In this document: piece by piece, positions 26,486-36,200 of the stretch | Layout: every line of letters starts with the position of its first letter | Position numbering within the stretch: position 1 is the first letter of the stretch | From: Flavobacterium tructae | Lineage (GTDB): Bacteria > Bacteroidota > Bacteroidia > Flavobacteriales > Flavobacteriaceae | Assembly: GCF_002217475.1 (NCBI RefSeq) | Contig: NZ_MUHH01000011.1 | Coordinates: forward strand, 1 to 64,000 | DNA length: 64,000 nucleotides | Direction of reading: 5' to 3' | Position numbers and translations under genes: made by a program | Notes under the pieces: model-generated | Told to the model about the DNA's origin: nothing | Databases searched by the model: none | The model's input: the letters and a program-made list of their open reading frames with translations, nothing else

Positions 26486-27460
26486 TTAGAACAAGTCGTT
26501 TGCGGTAATGCTTTTGTCGTGTTTAGTATATTCTACCGGTCTTTTGGCAAAGAAATCGTCAAGGCTGTTGGCAAAAACTTCTTCTTCAAACCAGGCCATC
26601 GCTTTATAATCATCTACCGGAACATTAAAAATAGTCGGGATATTGATCTGAACCAGACTTTCGTCTATTCTGAATTTCATGAAATTAACCAAATCAGTCT
26701 TATTGATTGTTTCAATCTCACCTTCTTCAAAAATCCAGTCTAATATATCAGCTTCTACTTCTATTGAATTTTTAACGGCTTCACGAATAAGGTTTAACGT
26801 TTCCTCATCGAAATAATCCGGAAACTCTTCACGTATTTTGTTTACGATATAAATTCCGCCATTAGCATGAATTTGTTCATCGATAGAAGTCCACGCAATA
26901 ATATTACTCACATTTTTCATGTAGCCTTTGAATCGCGTAAAAGACAGTAAAATTGCAAACTGACTGAAAAGCGACACATTTTCGATCAGAATACTAAACA
27001 AAATCAGTGAAACTACATACTTTTTATTGTCCTGAGATTTGGTATCCTTAAGCACATCCGAAAGATAATCGACACGTTTGCGGATAACCGGAATCTCCAT
27101 CAGTTTTTCAAATTCATCATTATAACCTAAAACTTCCAGAAGACGTGAATAAGCCTCAGAATGTCTGAATTCACATTCGGCAAAAGTAGCCCCTAGCCCG
27201 TTGAATTCCGGTTTTGGAAAATGCTCATAGATATTTCCCCAAAAACTTTTCACGGCTACTTCTATCTGTGCAATCGCCAAGAGACTATTTTTAATGGCGG
27301 TTTTCTCTGCAGCATTTAAATGAGAATGAAAATCCTGTGTATCGGCTGTAAAATCAACCTCTGTATGAACCCAATACGCTTTATTTATGGCTTCTGTAAA
27401 TTGCAAAACCTCCGGGTACTCGAAAGGTTTATAATTGATTCTTTTATCAAATATAGACAT
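26486..27460 (-). CDS. nrdB: Ribonucleoside-diphosphate reductase small subunit (class Id-like)
   Basis: Radical-generating subunit, 324 residues, ferritin-like four-helix core. Metal ligands read as E67, E97, H100 (AECEFRH), E160 (LIEN), E195 and H198 (DEQIH). The first ligand is Glu rather than the Asp of class Ia. Y104 sits at the radical-Tyr position. This pattern fits class Id, in which a dimanganese cofactor is activated by superoxide; that is known for the F. johnsoniae enzyme and inferred here. No ATP-cone is present at the N terminus, unlike Leeuwenhoekiella NrdB. First gene of the operon, with promoter and repeated boxes upstream. Confidence 0.95.
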   Translation of the reverse strand: MSIFDKRINYKPFEYPEVLQFTEAINKAYWVHTEVDFTADTQDFHSHLNAAEKTAIKNSLLAIAQIEVAVKSFWGNIYEHFPKPEFNGLGATFAECEFRHSEAYSRLLEVLGYNDEFEKLMEIPVIRKRVDYLSDVLKDTKSQDNKKYVVSLILFSILIENVSLFSQFAILLSFTRFKGYMKNVSNIIAWTSIDEQIHANGGIYIVNKIREEFPDYFDEETLNLIREAVKNSIEVEADILDWIFEEGEIETINKTDLVNFMKFRIDESLVQINIPTIFNVPVDDYKAMAWFEEEVFANSLDDFFAKRPVEYTKHDKSITANDLF

Positions 27461-27542
27461 ATATATAAGTATTAAATGGTGAATGAACCTGGATAAAAAT
27501 GCTTCGTTCTTGGGGAGGTATTTAACGACATTTTTATAGTTA

Positions 27543-27550
27543 CAAATTTA
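27543..27550 (-). promoter_or_regulatory. -7 promoter element of nrdBA
   Basis: TAAATTTG on the minus strand, about 83 bp before the nrdB start. The -33 region is weak (GTG instead of TTG), consistent with a promoter that needs an activator. Confidence 0.55.
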
Positions 27551-27599
27551 ACCCCGAGATCTTCTTTCACCCGTTTTTTGATGTTAAAAAACAACGCAA

Positions 27600-27767
27600 T
27601 TATCAACAGTTGTACACCTCAAAATCGCCCCCTAGATTTGGTTTTTATCAACAGGTAGAAAATAAAGCTTAAGAGGCGAAACATCAGTTATTTATACTAA
27701 ATCTAAATAGAGTTATCAACAGCTTAGGGGCAAAAAAAGGCTCCTTCCTAAAAACAGTTATCAACAG
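27600..27767. promoter_or_regulatory. Four direct copies of TTATCAACAG upstream of nrdBA
   Basis: The ten-base sequence TTATCAACAG occurs at 27600, 27645, 27713 and 27758, all in the same orientation, spaced 45, 68 and 45 bp. The first nine bases differ from the E. coli DnaA box TTATCCACA by one base. They lie 50-220 bp upstream of the nrdBA -7 box. DnaA control of nrd genes is known in E. coli; here it is an inference. The 600-bp gap also holds the hairpin at 27804 and the promoter of the acetyltransferase. Confidence 0.75.
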
Positions 27768-27803
27768 CCAATCTTGAAAAAATAGCATTTATACTACAAA
27801 AAG

Positions 27804-27832
27804 TAGCGTTTTGCGCAACAAGGAAAACGCTA
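27804..27832. repeat. Hairpin TAGCGTTTT/AAAACGCTA
   Basis: Perfect 9-bp arms around an 11-nt loop (GCGCAACAAGG), between the DnaA-like boxes and the acetyltransferase promoter. No T run. It may be an operator or an RNA structure. Confidence 0.55.
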
Positions 27833-28011
27833 ACCACGGTAATTTTTGAAATTATTACACTCGATCAGTTAAATAAAAAAGCACACTTTAAAACACACGT
27901 AAGCACCTAATAATAAAAACATTAACTAATTAAAAATTATACTCTATAGTGCCAAATATTTCTTTATAAATTATGAAAAAGGCAAATTTTTATCACAAAT
28001 ATTGAGCAAAA

Positions 28012-28043
28012 TTGATTCATCTGTAAAAGTTGGTGTAATTTTG
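28012..28043 (+). promoter_or_regulatory. Promoter of the GNAT acetyltransferase gene
   Basis: TTG (28012-28014), 21 nt, TAATTTTG (28036-28043), 20 bp before the start codon. Confidence 0.7.
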
Positions 28044-28062
28044 TACACTAAACGCATTTATC

Positions 28063-28617
28063 ATGATTATCAGAAAAGCAACAATCGAAGATTCAGAAAA
28101 TATTACAGCGCTTTTGCTGCTGGCAATGGAGGACATTATCTATAAATTTACAGGTGAAAAGGATCCTAAAACGGCCTACTATTTCCTGCTTCATTTTGTT
28201 GAAACCGAGAATAATCAATACTCTTATCAAAATTGTTATGTAGCGGAGGAAGACAACGAAATTATTGGTGCTGTTGCTGTTTATGACGGAGGACAATTGC
28301 ATTCGTTGAGAAAACCAATTGTTGATTATGTTCGTCTGAATTTCAATGCTAATTTTAATCCTGAAGACGAAACGCAAAGTGGTGAATTTTATATTGATTC
28401 GGTTGGAGTAAGTCCAAATCATCAGGGAAAAGGAATTGGTTCTAAACTGCTGCAATTTCTAATTGACGAGTATGTAACTCAAAATCAAAGAACACTCGGA
28501 CTATTGGTGGAAGACGCCAATCCGAACGCCAAAAAACTGTACTTAAAATTAGGTTTTAAAGTGAAGGGTACCAGAACTTTGGTAGGAAAGAATATGGAAC
28601 ATCTGCAGATTGGGTGA
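28063..28617 (+). CDS. GNAT-family N-acetyltransferase
   Basis: 184-residue acetyl-CoA-dependent N-acetyltransferase. The fold's motif A is DSVGVSPNHQGKGIGSKLL (about 109-127) with the acetyl-CoA pyrophosphate-binding QGKGIG loop. Motif B follows at LGLLVEDANPNAKKLYLKLGFKVKG (about 146-170), as in RimI-like members. The substrate cannot be determined; protein, amine or small-molecule acylation are all possible. Monocistronic, divergent from nrdBA across a 600-bp regulatory region. Confidence 0.92.
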   Translation: MIIRKATIEDSENITALLLLAMEDIIYKFTGEKDPKTAYYFLLHFVETENNQYSYQNCYVAEEDNEIIGAVAVYDGGQLHSLRKPIVDYVRLNFNANFNPEDETQSGEFYIDSVGVSPNHQGKGIGSKLLQFLIDEYVTQNQRTLGLLVEDANPNAKKLYLKLGFKVKGTRTLVGKNMEHLQIG

Positions 28618-28626
28618 TTTTTTTAG

Positions 28627-28658
28627 TTTCAAGTTTCAGGTTTCAGGTTTCAGGTTTG
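28627..28658. repeat. Heptamer repeat (GTTTCAG/TTTCAGG)
   Basis: GTTTCAA, GTTTCAG, GTTTCAG, GTTTCAG, GTTTGAA: five 7-bp units. The last units form the outer left arm of the nested inverted repeat at 28647-28837. Confidence 0.85.
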
Positions 28659-28837
28659 AAATGAGAATAGAATTGTGATATGATTTAACCGCAAAGTCCG
28701 CAAAGATATACGCAAGGTTCGCAAAGTTTAAGTATAGCTTTGCGAACCTTATTTTTTACAAAACCCTGCTTAGTAAAAAACCTTGCGGACCTTGCGGTTA
28801 AATTCTGTAAGCCATACACCTATTTCAAACCTGAAAC
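28647..28837. repeat. 191-bp nested inverted repeat
   Basis: Three pairs of arms share one centre. Outer: 28647-28662 with 28822-28837 (GTTTCAGGTTTGAAAT, perfect 16). Middle: 28683-28705 with 28781-28803 (21 of 23 paired, the two mismatches being A/G). Inner: 28714-28726 with 28738-28750 (AAGGTTCGCAAAG, perfect 13, loop 11 nt). No open frame. It looks like a non-autonomous mobile or REP-type element, and would fold as one long structured RNA if transcribed. Confidence 0.92.
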
Positions 28838-28925
28838 TTTTTACTCTTAACAAGATTTTTACTAAACGTGCCCCTCAAAATACTGTTAACTTTTGCTAAC
28901 TACAACAGTATCAAATAAAAAGTTT

Positions 28926-28933
28926 TATATTTG
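28926..28933 (+). promoter_or_regulatory. -7 element upstream of LytS-type kinase gene
   Basis: TATATTTG, 68 bp before the TTG start codon. No TTG at the expected -33 distance. Confidence 0.5.
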
Positions 28934-29001
28934 CACCCTAAAAAATAAAATTTATTGCTTTTTAAGGTCTGAAATACTACCTTATATTTTAATCTACATC
29001 G

Positions 29002-30564
29002 TTGAAATTTACTTTTAAAAATACCTTTTCCCGCAGGAACTTCTTCATTTTAGGAATCATTTTCATTGTCCTCACACTGCTTTCAATTTATATTCTGAGC
29101 AGTTTTATAACTGAGATCACCGAAAAATCAAATACTGCAACTGAAGAACGAGGCTTTCTGAAAAAACAGGAAGTGCTTGTACAGGAATTGTCGCATTTTT
29201 TAGAAATTCAAAATGAGTTAAAACGTATTGTTGAAATGAGCAATACACAGAATCTGTCGGATAATCTGAAGGTACTCAGTACAATTCACGCCAATGACAG
29301 TCTTATTAAAAACAATTGGTTTCAAATTAATAAGGAACATATCACTTTTGTAACTGCTAAAAACAGTCCAAATCTGGAAGCTTCCATAAAAGATTTTGCT
29401 GTTAAAAACGGGAATCTCAGTACCTACAATTGCATTGTCGAGAATAAGCAGGATTTTTTCTGGCGCATTTATTACAAGTACATCGCGACAAATGGTACAG
29501 TCATTCGATACGGATATGACATTGATTTGAAAGCACTTCAAACCTATTTTTCTACCATTGACCAAAAAGCGCTCAATTATGCTTTTGTGTTTGATAAAAA
29601 AGGAACAATCCTCTACCATCCTGAAGTAAAATTGTTGAAGAAGAATGTTTTCAAGATCACAAACCTTCGTGCAAGTGATACTACTTTTACCAATAAAAAC
29701 AGTTTCAGCCGACAAATTGCGCTTTCGGAATATTTAGGTCTTGACATTGTACGCTATACCAAACGACTCAATATAAGAGGAACGGATTGGTACATCTGTG
29801 TTAATTTTGCGGAGAAAATATCTAATGAAGATGTCAATACCGTAAAAAAGTATGCTTCCTTAATTTACATCGTTACAACAGCTATTTTAATTGTATTCTT
29901 CTATTTATTTACTCTTTTCACCCGTAAAAATTTTCAGGAAAAAGAAGTACTGGCGCAGGAGAAAAACAATCTTTTGATAGAAAACGAAAAAATTAATAAA
30001 GAGAAAGCACTCATTCAGCTGCAACAATTAAAAGAACAGATCAATCCGCACTTTCTGTTCAACTCGCTGAATTCGCTATACATGCTTATTGAAAGTAACA
30101 CGGCTGTTGCCCGAAAATTTACCCTGAATCTGTCCAAAATTTACCGATATCTGATTACGCCCCCGGTTAACAATATTGTTACGGTACAGGAAGAACTGCT
30201 TTTTATCGAAAAGTATATATTTCTGCAACAAACCCGTTTTACGAAAGAATTTGTCTTTTCGATTCAGATCGAAGACGAAAATAATCTGGCTAAAAAAGTA
30301 CCTTATCTGGCTTTTCAGATTGCGGTAGAAAATGCCATAAAACACAATATCGCTTCTGAAGAAACCCCTTTAAAAATAACAATTGACATTAAAGAAAACG
30401 TTGTAATTATTACCAATAATTTAAACGAAAAGCAAAACTTTGGTAAAGAATCCAAGTTTGGTCACAAATACTTAGAAATTATTTACAAATATTATGCTAA
30501 GGACGATTTCGAGGTCTTCAAAAAAGACGGCGATTTTACTTGCATTTTGCCTTTAATTGGATAA
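29002..30564 (+). CDS. LytS/YehU-type sensor histidine kinase with extracytoplasmic sensor
   Basis: 520-residue membrane kinase. TM1 about 14-36 and TM2 about 283-307 bracket a roughly 245-residue periplasmic domain of Cache type (YAFVFDKKGTILYHP, DWYICVNFAEK). After TM2 comes a coiled coil, then the His_kinase domain EQINPHFLFNSLNS with H350, and a HATPase region (AVENAIKHN). The start codon is TTG: the frame has an upstream TAA and no earlier ATG, and the product then begins MKFTFKN just before TM1. No response regulator gene adjoins it. The orphan LytTR regulator at 40539 could be its partner. It precedes the protease-SusC-SusD genes by 105 bp. Confidence 0.9.
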   Translation: MKFTFKNTFSRRNFFILGIIFIVLTLLSIYILSSFITEITEKSNTATEERGFLKKQEVLVQELSHFLEIQNELKRIVEMSNTQNLSDNLKVLSTIHANDSLIKNNWFQINKEHITFVTAKNSPNLEASIKDFAVKNGNLSTYNCIVENKQDFFWRIYYKYIATNGTVIRYGYDIDLKALQTYFSTIDQKALNYAFVFDKKGTILYHPEVKLLKKNVFKITNLRASDTTFTNKNSFSRQIALSEYLGLDIVRYTKRLNIRGTDWYICVNFAEKISNEDVNTVKKYASLIYIVTTAILIVFFYLFTLFTRKNFQEKEVLAQEKNNLLIENEKINKEKALIQLQQLKEQINPHFLFNSLNSLYMLIESNTAVARKFTLNLSKIYRYLITPPVNNIVTVQEELLFIEKYIFLQQTRFTKEFVFSIQIEDENNLAKKVPYLAFQIAVENAIKHNIASEETPLKITIDIKENVVIITNNLNEKQNFGKESKFGHKYLEIIYKYYAKDDFEVFKKDGDFTCILPLIG

Positions 30565-30669
30565 AAGAAAACATTCACTCCCGAAAAAAAGCCACTCACT
30601 CCATTTTGTTTTTTTTAACGTAACCCCTGCAATATTTTTAGCCAAAAATTAACCTAAACTTAACTTTCA

Positions 30670-33270
30670 ATGAGAGAAAAGGCATTGTTGATAAACCTTA
30701 AAAATATCGTTTTATTGGTATTGGTACTGAGCACCAGTACTATGGTTTCTCAAAAAAAGAATAAAAAGAATAAAGAAGACAAAACTGTACAAGTTAAAGA
30801 TTCATTAAAAGATTCGAAAGGAAAAAAGTACGATGATCTTGTTAAAAAAGGAACTTTCAAAAAAGGACTTTTTAACACCATTCAGGTCAAAACAGATTTA
30901 TACCTCGAAATTAACGATTCTCTTTTTCAAAGAGAGTTTTTAGTAGTTAACAAAATCTCGAGTGTTCCTTTGCCTGTTAATGATGCCGGATTGAATAAAG
31001 GAATGAATTACGAGAATAAAATTATAACGTTTCACAAAGATTTAGTGGCCAAGAAAGTTTGGGTAAAATCTTCTGTTCCAAAGGTTTCATCGCCTGTTGG
31101 AGATGCTATTACAGCTTCGGTAAACAATAATTTCTCAGAATCCATTATTGAAGTTTTTGACATTGAAACCAAGAATAACGATTCGACTTCGGTTGTTATT
31201 AAAGCCAATAAAGTTTTTGATGGTAAACAAAAAAGTTTCAATGATGTATTGAGTAACATTGGCTTTGGCGGATCTGTAAAATCAGAACTATCGTATATAG
31301 AAAATGTAAAAACGTTTCCTAAAAATATCGTTGTAAAATCACAGCTTACTACATCTGTAAGCGAAGGTGGTCCTGCTCTTTCGGTTACTCTTGGAGTGAC
31401 GTCCAACATTATTTTACTGGATAAAACACCTATGCAACCGCGTTTTGCAGACAAGCGTGTGGGGTATTTCTCTGAAAAACACTGGTATTTCAGCGACAGT
31501 CAACATGCTATGCAGGAGAAAGAATTAATCACGCGCTGGAGACTGGAACCTAAAAAAGAAGATATCGAAAAATACCGCAAAGGCGAATTGGTAGAACCTA
31601 AAAAGCCAATTGTGTATTACATCGATCCATCGACACCAAAACAATGGCGTTCTTATATTATAGAAGGGGTTCGCGACTGGCAGGTTGCTTTTGAAAGAGC
31701 CGGATTTAAAAATGCCGTAATCGCCAAAGAGCCAACTGAGGAAGATACTGATTTTGATGTCGACGACGTACGTTATTCTGTAATTACGTATGTGGCTTCT
31801 CAAAAATCTAACGCTATGGGACCTGCGGTAGTAGACCCAAGAAGTGGTGAAATTATAGAATCGGATATTATCTGGTGGCACAATGTAATGACTTCACTTC
31901 AAAGCTGGATGCGCATTCAGACAGGTGCCATTGATCCGAAAGCCAGAGGAAATAAATTTAGTGACGAACACATGGGAGAAGCGATCCGTTTTGTATCGTC
32001 TCATGAAGTGGGACATACTTTTGGTTTAAAACACAATATGGGTGCTTCGTTTGCTTATCCGGTAGAATCGTTAAGATCTAAAGATTTTACAGCAAAAATG
32101 GGCGGAACGGCTCCATCAATCATGGATTATGCCCGTTACAACTATATTGCTCAGCCTGAAGATCATGTGGAAGCCATTACACCAAAAATTGGTGAATACG
32201 ATAAATATGCTATCGAATGGGGTTACAAATGGTACGCTGATCAAAAAGAAGAGCACACTGCGCTTAACGATCTGATTGCAAAACATCAGAATGATCCGAT
32301 TTATTTCTACGGAGAGCAGCAGGACGGTGACAGTACAATTGACCCGCGTTCGCAATCTGAAGATTTAGGTGATGATGCCATGAAGGCCAGCGAATACGGG
32401 CTTAAAAACCTTAAAAAAGTGGTGGGTAAAATCCTTGAGTGGACGTATGATAAAGATGAATCTTACTATCAAACGGGTAAACTTTATATTGGAGCAATTG
32501 GTCAGTGGAATCTTTACAACTACCATGTGTTAACGAATGTGGGAGGAATTTATCTGAATACCACGGTTCACGGTGACAATAAAGCCAGTTATGTTCCGGT
32601 TCCGGCTGCCATTCAAAAAAGAGCTGTTTCGTATTTACTGAAAAATAGTATTGCGCTTCCGGAATGGTTGTTTTTTAACCCAATTCTGGACAAAACAAAT
32701 CCATTGAAAGATTCTCCTCTTGGACCTTATGAGTACACTCCTTACACGCTGGCAAGAGAATTACAATATGGAATTTTATACAACCTGTTAAGTGATGATC
32801 GTTTGTTGAGAATTACAGAAAATGAGCTGTTCCAACGTAACGAAGCCAGAGAGAATGTTTATACCGTAACACAATTATTTAAAACCGTTCATCAAAACAT
32901 TTTCGCTCCTACGATTCAAAACAAATCGCTTACGATTATGGAACGTATGACACAGAAAAATTATGTAGATGTATTGATTGTTTCGACCAATAAACTTTTT
33001 GAGAAAACAGACAGCAAGAAAATTATTCAATTAGAAGAGACTTTAAAAATGCCTCATTTATGCGATTATCTGCAAGAATCAAAAATGGCGCGCAACATCA
33101 ATCAGTCTTCATTAAAGAGAGTTTCCGAAGTGACTTCTGATAAAAAAGGAGAATTGAATCAGATTCTGAAACTTTTAAAGACGAAAAGAAACATTGGAAA
33201 TCAGGAGACAAAGAATCATTATTTCGATCTGATCCAACGTATTGAAAAAGCACTAAACAACACACTTTAA
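30670..33270 (+). CDS. Secreted metzincin zinc metalloprotease (DUF5117/DUF4953 type)
   Basis: 866-residue exported protease. N-terminal signal (about 5-28, ending TMVSQ) followed by a very Lys-rich linker (KKNKKNKEDK). The metzincin motif HEVGHTFGLKH lies at 445-455 (zinc ligands H445, H449, H455, base E446), with a downstream Met-turn region (SIMDYARYNY near 478). The length and the N-terminal KKGLFNTIQVKTDLYLEI region match the Bacteroidota DUF5117/DUF5118 metalloprotease family. It is 26 bp upstream of the SusC gene, so it may supply peptides for uptake by the SusC/SusD pair; the substrate is not known. Confidence 0.92.
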   Translation: MREKALLINLKNIVLLVLVLSTSTMVSQKKNKKNKEDKTVQVKDSLKDSKGKKYDDLVKKGTFKKGLFNTIQVKTDLYLEINDSLFQREFLVVNKISSVPLPVNDAGLNKGMNYENKIITFHKDLVAKKVWVKSSVPKVSSPVGDAITASVNNNFSESIIEVFDIETKNNDSTSVVIKANKVFDGKQKSFNDVLSNIGFGGSVKSELSYIENVKTFPKNIVVKSQLTTSVSEGGPALSVTLGVTSNIILLDKTPMQPRFADKRVGYFSEKHWYFSDSQHAMQEKELITRWRLEPKKEDIEKYRKGELVEPKKPIVYYIDPSTPKQWRSYIIEGVRDWQVAFERAGFKNAVIAKEPTEEDTDFDVDDVRYSVITYVASQKSNAMGPAVVDPRSGEIIESDIIWWHNVMTSLQSWMRIQTGAIDPKARGNKFSDEHMGEAIRFVSSHEVGHTFGLKHNMGASFAYPVESLRSKDFTAKMGGTAPSIMDYARYNYIAQPEDHVEAITPKIGEYDKYAIEWGYKWYADQKEEHTALNDLIAKHQNDPIYFYGEQQDGDSTIDPRSQSEDLGDDAMKASEYGLKNLKKVVGKILEWTYDKDESYYQTGKLYIGAIGQWNLYNYHVLTNVGGIYLNTTVHGDNKASYVPVPAAIQKRAVSYLLKNSIALPEWLFFNPILDKTNPLKDSPLGPYEYTPYTLARELQYGILYNLLSDDRLLRITENELFQRNEARENVYTVTQLFKTVHQNIFAPTIQNKSLTIMERMTQKNYVDVLIVSTNKLFEKTDSKKIIQLEETLKMPHLCDYLQESKMARNINQSSLKRVSEVTSDKKGELNQILKLLKTKRNIGNQETKNHYFDLIQRIEKALNNTL

Positions 33271-33295
33271 ATTAACATAATCCAAAAACAACCCA

Positions 33296-36200
33296 ATGAA
33301 AAATTTATTTTACATGCTGAGTTTCCTACTTACCCTCTCGGGGTTTGCGCAGGAAAGGACTATTAAAGGAAAGGTACTTGATGCCAAAGACGGACTGCCG
33401 ATACCGGGGGTTACCATTGCTGTCGAAAACAGTTCCGTATCAAACAACACCTCTGAAAAAGGAGTAATTCAAAGTGCCGGTCTGGGAACTGTAAGTGACT
33501 TTGACGGTGCCTTTGAATTGAAAATAAACAATAATATCAAATCTCTAAGAGTAACCTATATGGGTTATCTGCCTTACACAATTGACATTACAGATAAAAA
33601 TCAATACAACATTTCTTTAAAGTCAGATGTAAGCGAATTAAAGGAAATCGTAGTTACCGGTTATCAGAAAATCGAAAAGAGAAAGCTAACATCTGCTGTT
33701 GCCAAGGTGGATATGGCTGATATCAAACAAGCGGGTGTTGCGAGTTTAGATCAAATGTTAGTAGGTCAGGTTGCGGGTGTTGCGGTAACACAACAAACAG
33801 GAGCTCCGGGAACCATTGCAAAAATCAGAGTTCGTGGTACTGCCTCTCTTAACGGTGCACAGGATCCATTATGGGTTTTGGATGGTTTGCCACTTGAAGG
33901 AAATGACATTCCTCAAAATTATGACAAAGACAATATTGATGTTTTAAGCAATTTTTCTATCGCAGGTTTAAATCCTGAGGATATTAAAGATATTACCATA
34001 TTAAAAGATGCTGCTGCAACTGCCATTTACGGAGCAAGAGCTGCGAATGGAGTTATTGTCGTAACGACTAAAAAAGGAAAAAAAGGAAGCATGAAAGTAG
34101 ATTTGAATGTCAATACTTTTGTGACTCAAAAACCTGATTTTTCTAAATTAAACCTTTTAAATGCTTCTCAAAAAGTAGATTTTGAACTTTCACTGGCTTC
34201 AAGAGAGGATTTGACGTACAGAGACGGTAACGGAGAAATTTCCCGTATTCTTAAACAGGCTAATGAATTAGGAGCCTACAGATCGGGAGGTTTTTCGTCT
34301 CTTAGTACTCCCACTCAAAATGCAATCAACGCTTTAAGAAACAACAATACCAATTGGGGTGACTTATTGTATCGCAGTGCCATCAACAAACAATATACTT
34401 TAAGTTTATCCGGTGGTGGAGAAAAATCAGACTACTATTTCTCTTTAGGAGCTTACAACGAAGAAGGTGCTACTATCGGAACCGGTTTTGACCGATACAA
34501 CCTTACCTTAAAAAATAACTTTGATGTAACTGATAAACTGCATGTTGGTGTTGGAATTTTTGGTACACAAAGTAAAAAATCATCTTATATTTCAGATACA
34601 GACACTTTTACCAATCCTGCTAATTATTCCAGAAACGCAAATCCATATCTAACTCCAATAAACGCTGATGGAAGTTATAATTATGATAAAGACATGACCG
34701 GATATGGAAATGGAAGTGTATATATTCCTTTTAATTACTTAGAAGAAAGAGAAAACACTAATTACGAATTGACAACAAGATCTATAAAAGCTTTACTTGA
34801 TGTTGACTATAAGATTACAAAAGGATTAAAAGCAAGTACACAAATTGGTTTACAGTTTGACAACAATGCTTCTGAAAAATATGCTGGCAAAGACACTTAC
34901 TTTACAAGAAAAGAAAGAGAAAAAACAAGTGTATTTGCAAATGGAGCTTATACTTATTTCCTTCCTGTTGGCGGAATTATTCAAAATTCAAACACTGACT
35001 TTTTTCAATACAACTGGAAAACGATGTTAAACTATAACACTACTCTTGGAGGAAAACATGAGTTAGAATTTATGGTGGGTAATGAGTTAAGAAAAAACAA
35101 AAACACAGCTATTAATACAAAAGGTTTTGGTTTCGACCCGAAAACATTGACCACAACTCAAATTGTTTTTCCAACTCAAAATTATGCAACTAATCCAACC
35201 TATAGAACGTATTTAAAGAGTGAAAACGAAAATGCATTTGCATCATTCTTCGCAACAGCATCTTATACATATGACAGAAAATATACGTTCTTTGGAAGTG
35301 TTCGTTACGACGGTTCAGATTTATTTGGTGCAGATCCTAAATACAAATACTTGCCATTATGGGCAGTTTCCGGTTCATGGGCAGTATCTGAAGAAAATTT
35401 CTTAAAAGATAGCGAAATAGTTTCTAATTTAAGATTACGTGCGTCTTACGGTTTACAAGGAAATATCGATAAAAATACTTCTCCGTATGTCGTTGGAACA
35501 AATCAAACAACTATTATTTTACCGGGACAATCAGAACCTATTATTAGTGTAGCTTCTCCTCCAAATGATAAATTAAGATGGGAAAAGACGACCAATACCA
35601 ACTTTGGAATGGATCTGGGGTTATTCAACAACCGTATTAACATTATAACCGATGTTTACGGAAGAAAAAGTACTGATTTAATTGGCTTACAATCACTTCC
35701 TGTTGAAAACGGTTTTGAATATACAAACGCTAACTGGGCTCAGGTAACGAATAAAGGATACGAGATTTCTTTGTCTACAAGAAACATTGACCGTCCGAAC
35801 TTTAAATGGAACACGACTATTAATTTTGCTCATAATAAGAGTACTGTTGATCGTATCCAGACAAGATCTAACACCTATTTACCTTCAAGACAAGGATTAC
35901 CTGTTAATGCCGTATTTGCCTTAAAAACTAACGGAATTGATGAAAGTGGTTTCCCTTTATTTGTAAACAAAAAAGGAGAAACTGTAAACACGCAAACTCT
36001 TTTTGGTCTATTTGATCCTTATGCAGATTTTTTCCCGGGAGTTTTCTCGCAATCAAAACTTACGAATGAAGAAACAAGAGATTTGTTTACTTATGTTGGA
36101 GATGCAGATCCTAAATTTACCGGTGGTTTTATCAACACTTTCAAAGTTCATAATTTTGATCTTACTATTGCTACCACTTTCAATCTTAAACAAACTGTTG

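Noticed and set aside
27580..27780. Chromosomal origin (oriC) suggested by four DnaA-like boxes
   Set aside because: No dnaA, dnaN, rpmH or gidA-type neighbours, and boxes sit in front of nrdBA where a promoter role is simpler.
28618..29001. CRISPR array suggested by repeated GTTTCAGG units
   Set aside because: The repeats are contiguous heptamers without spacers, and no cas genes are present.
31032..31454. 140-codon minus-strand frame inside the metzincin protease gene
   Set aside because: Shadow of a well-supported gene on the other strand; no independent signal.
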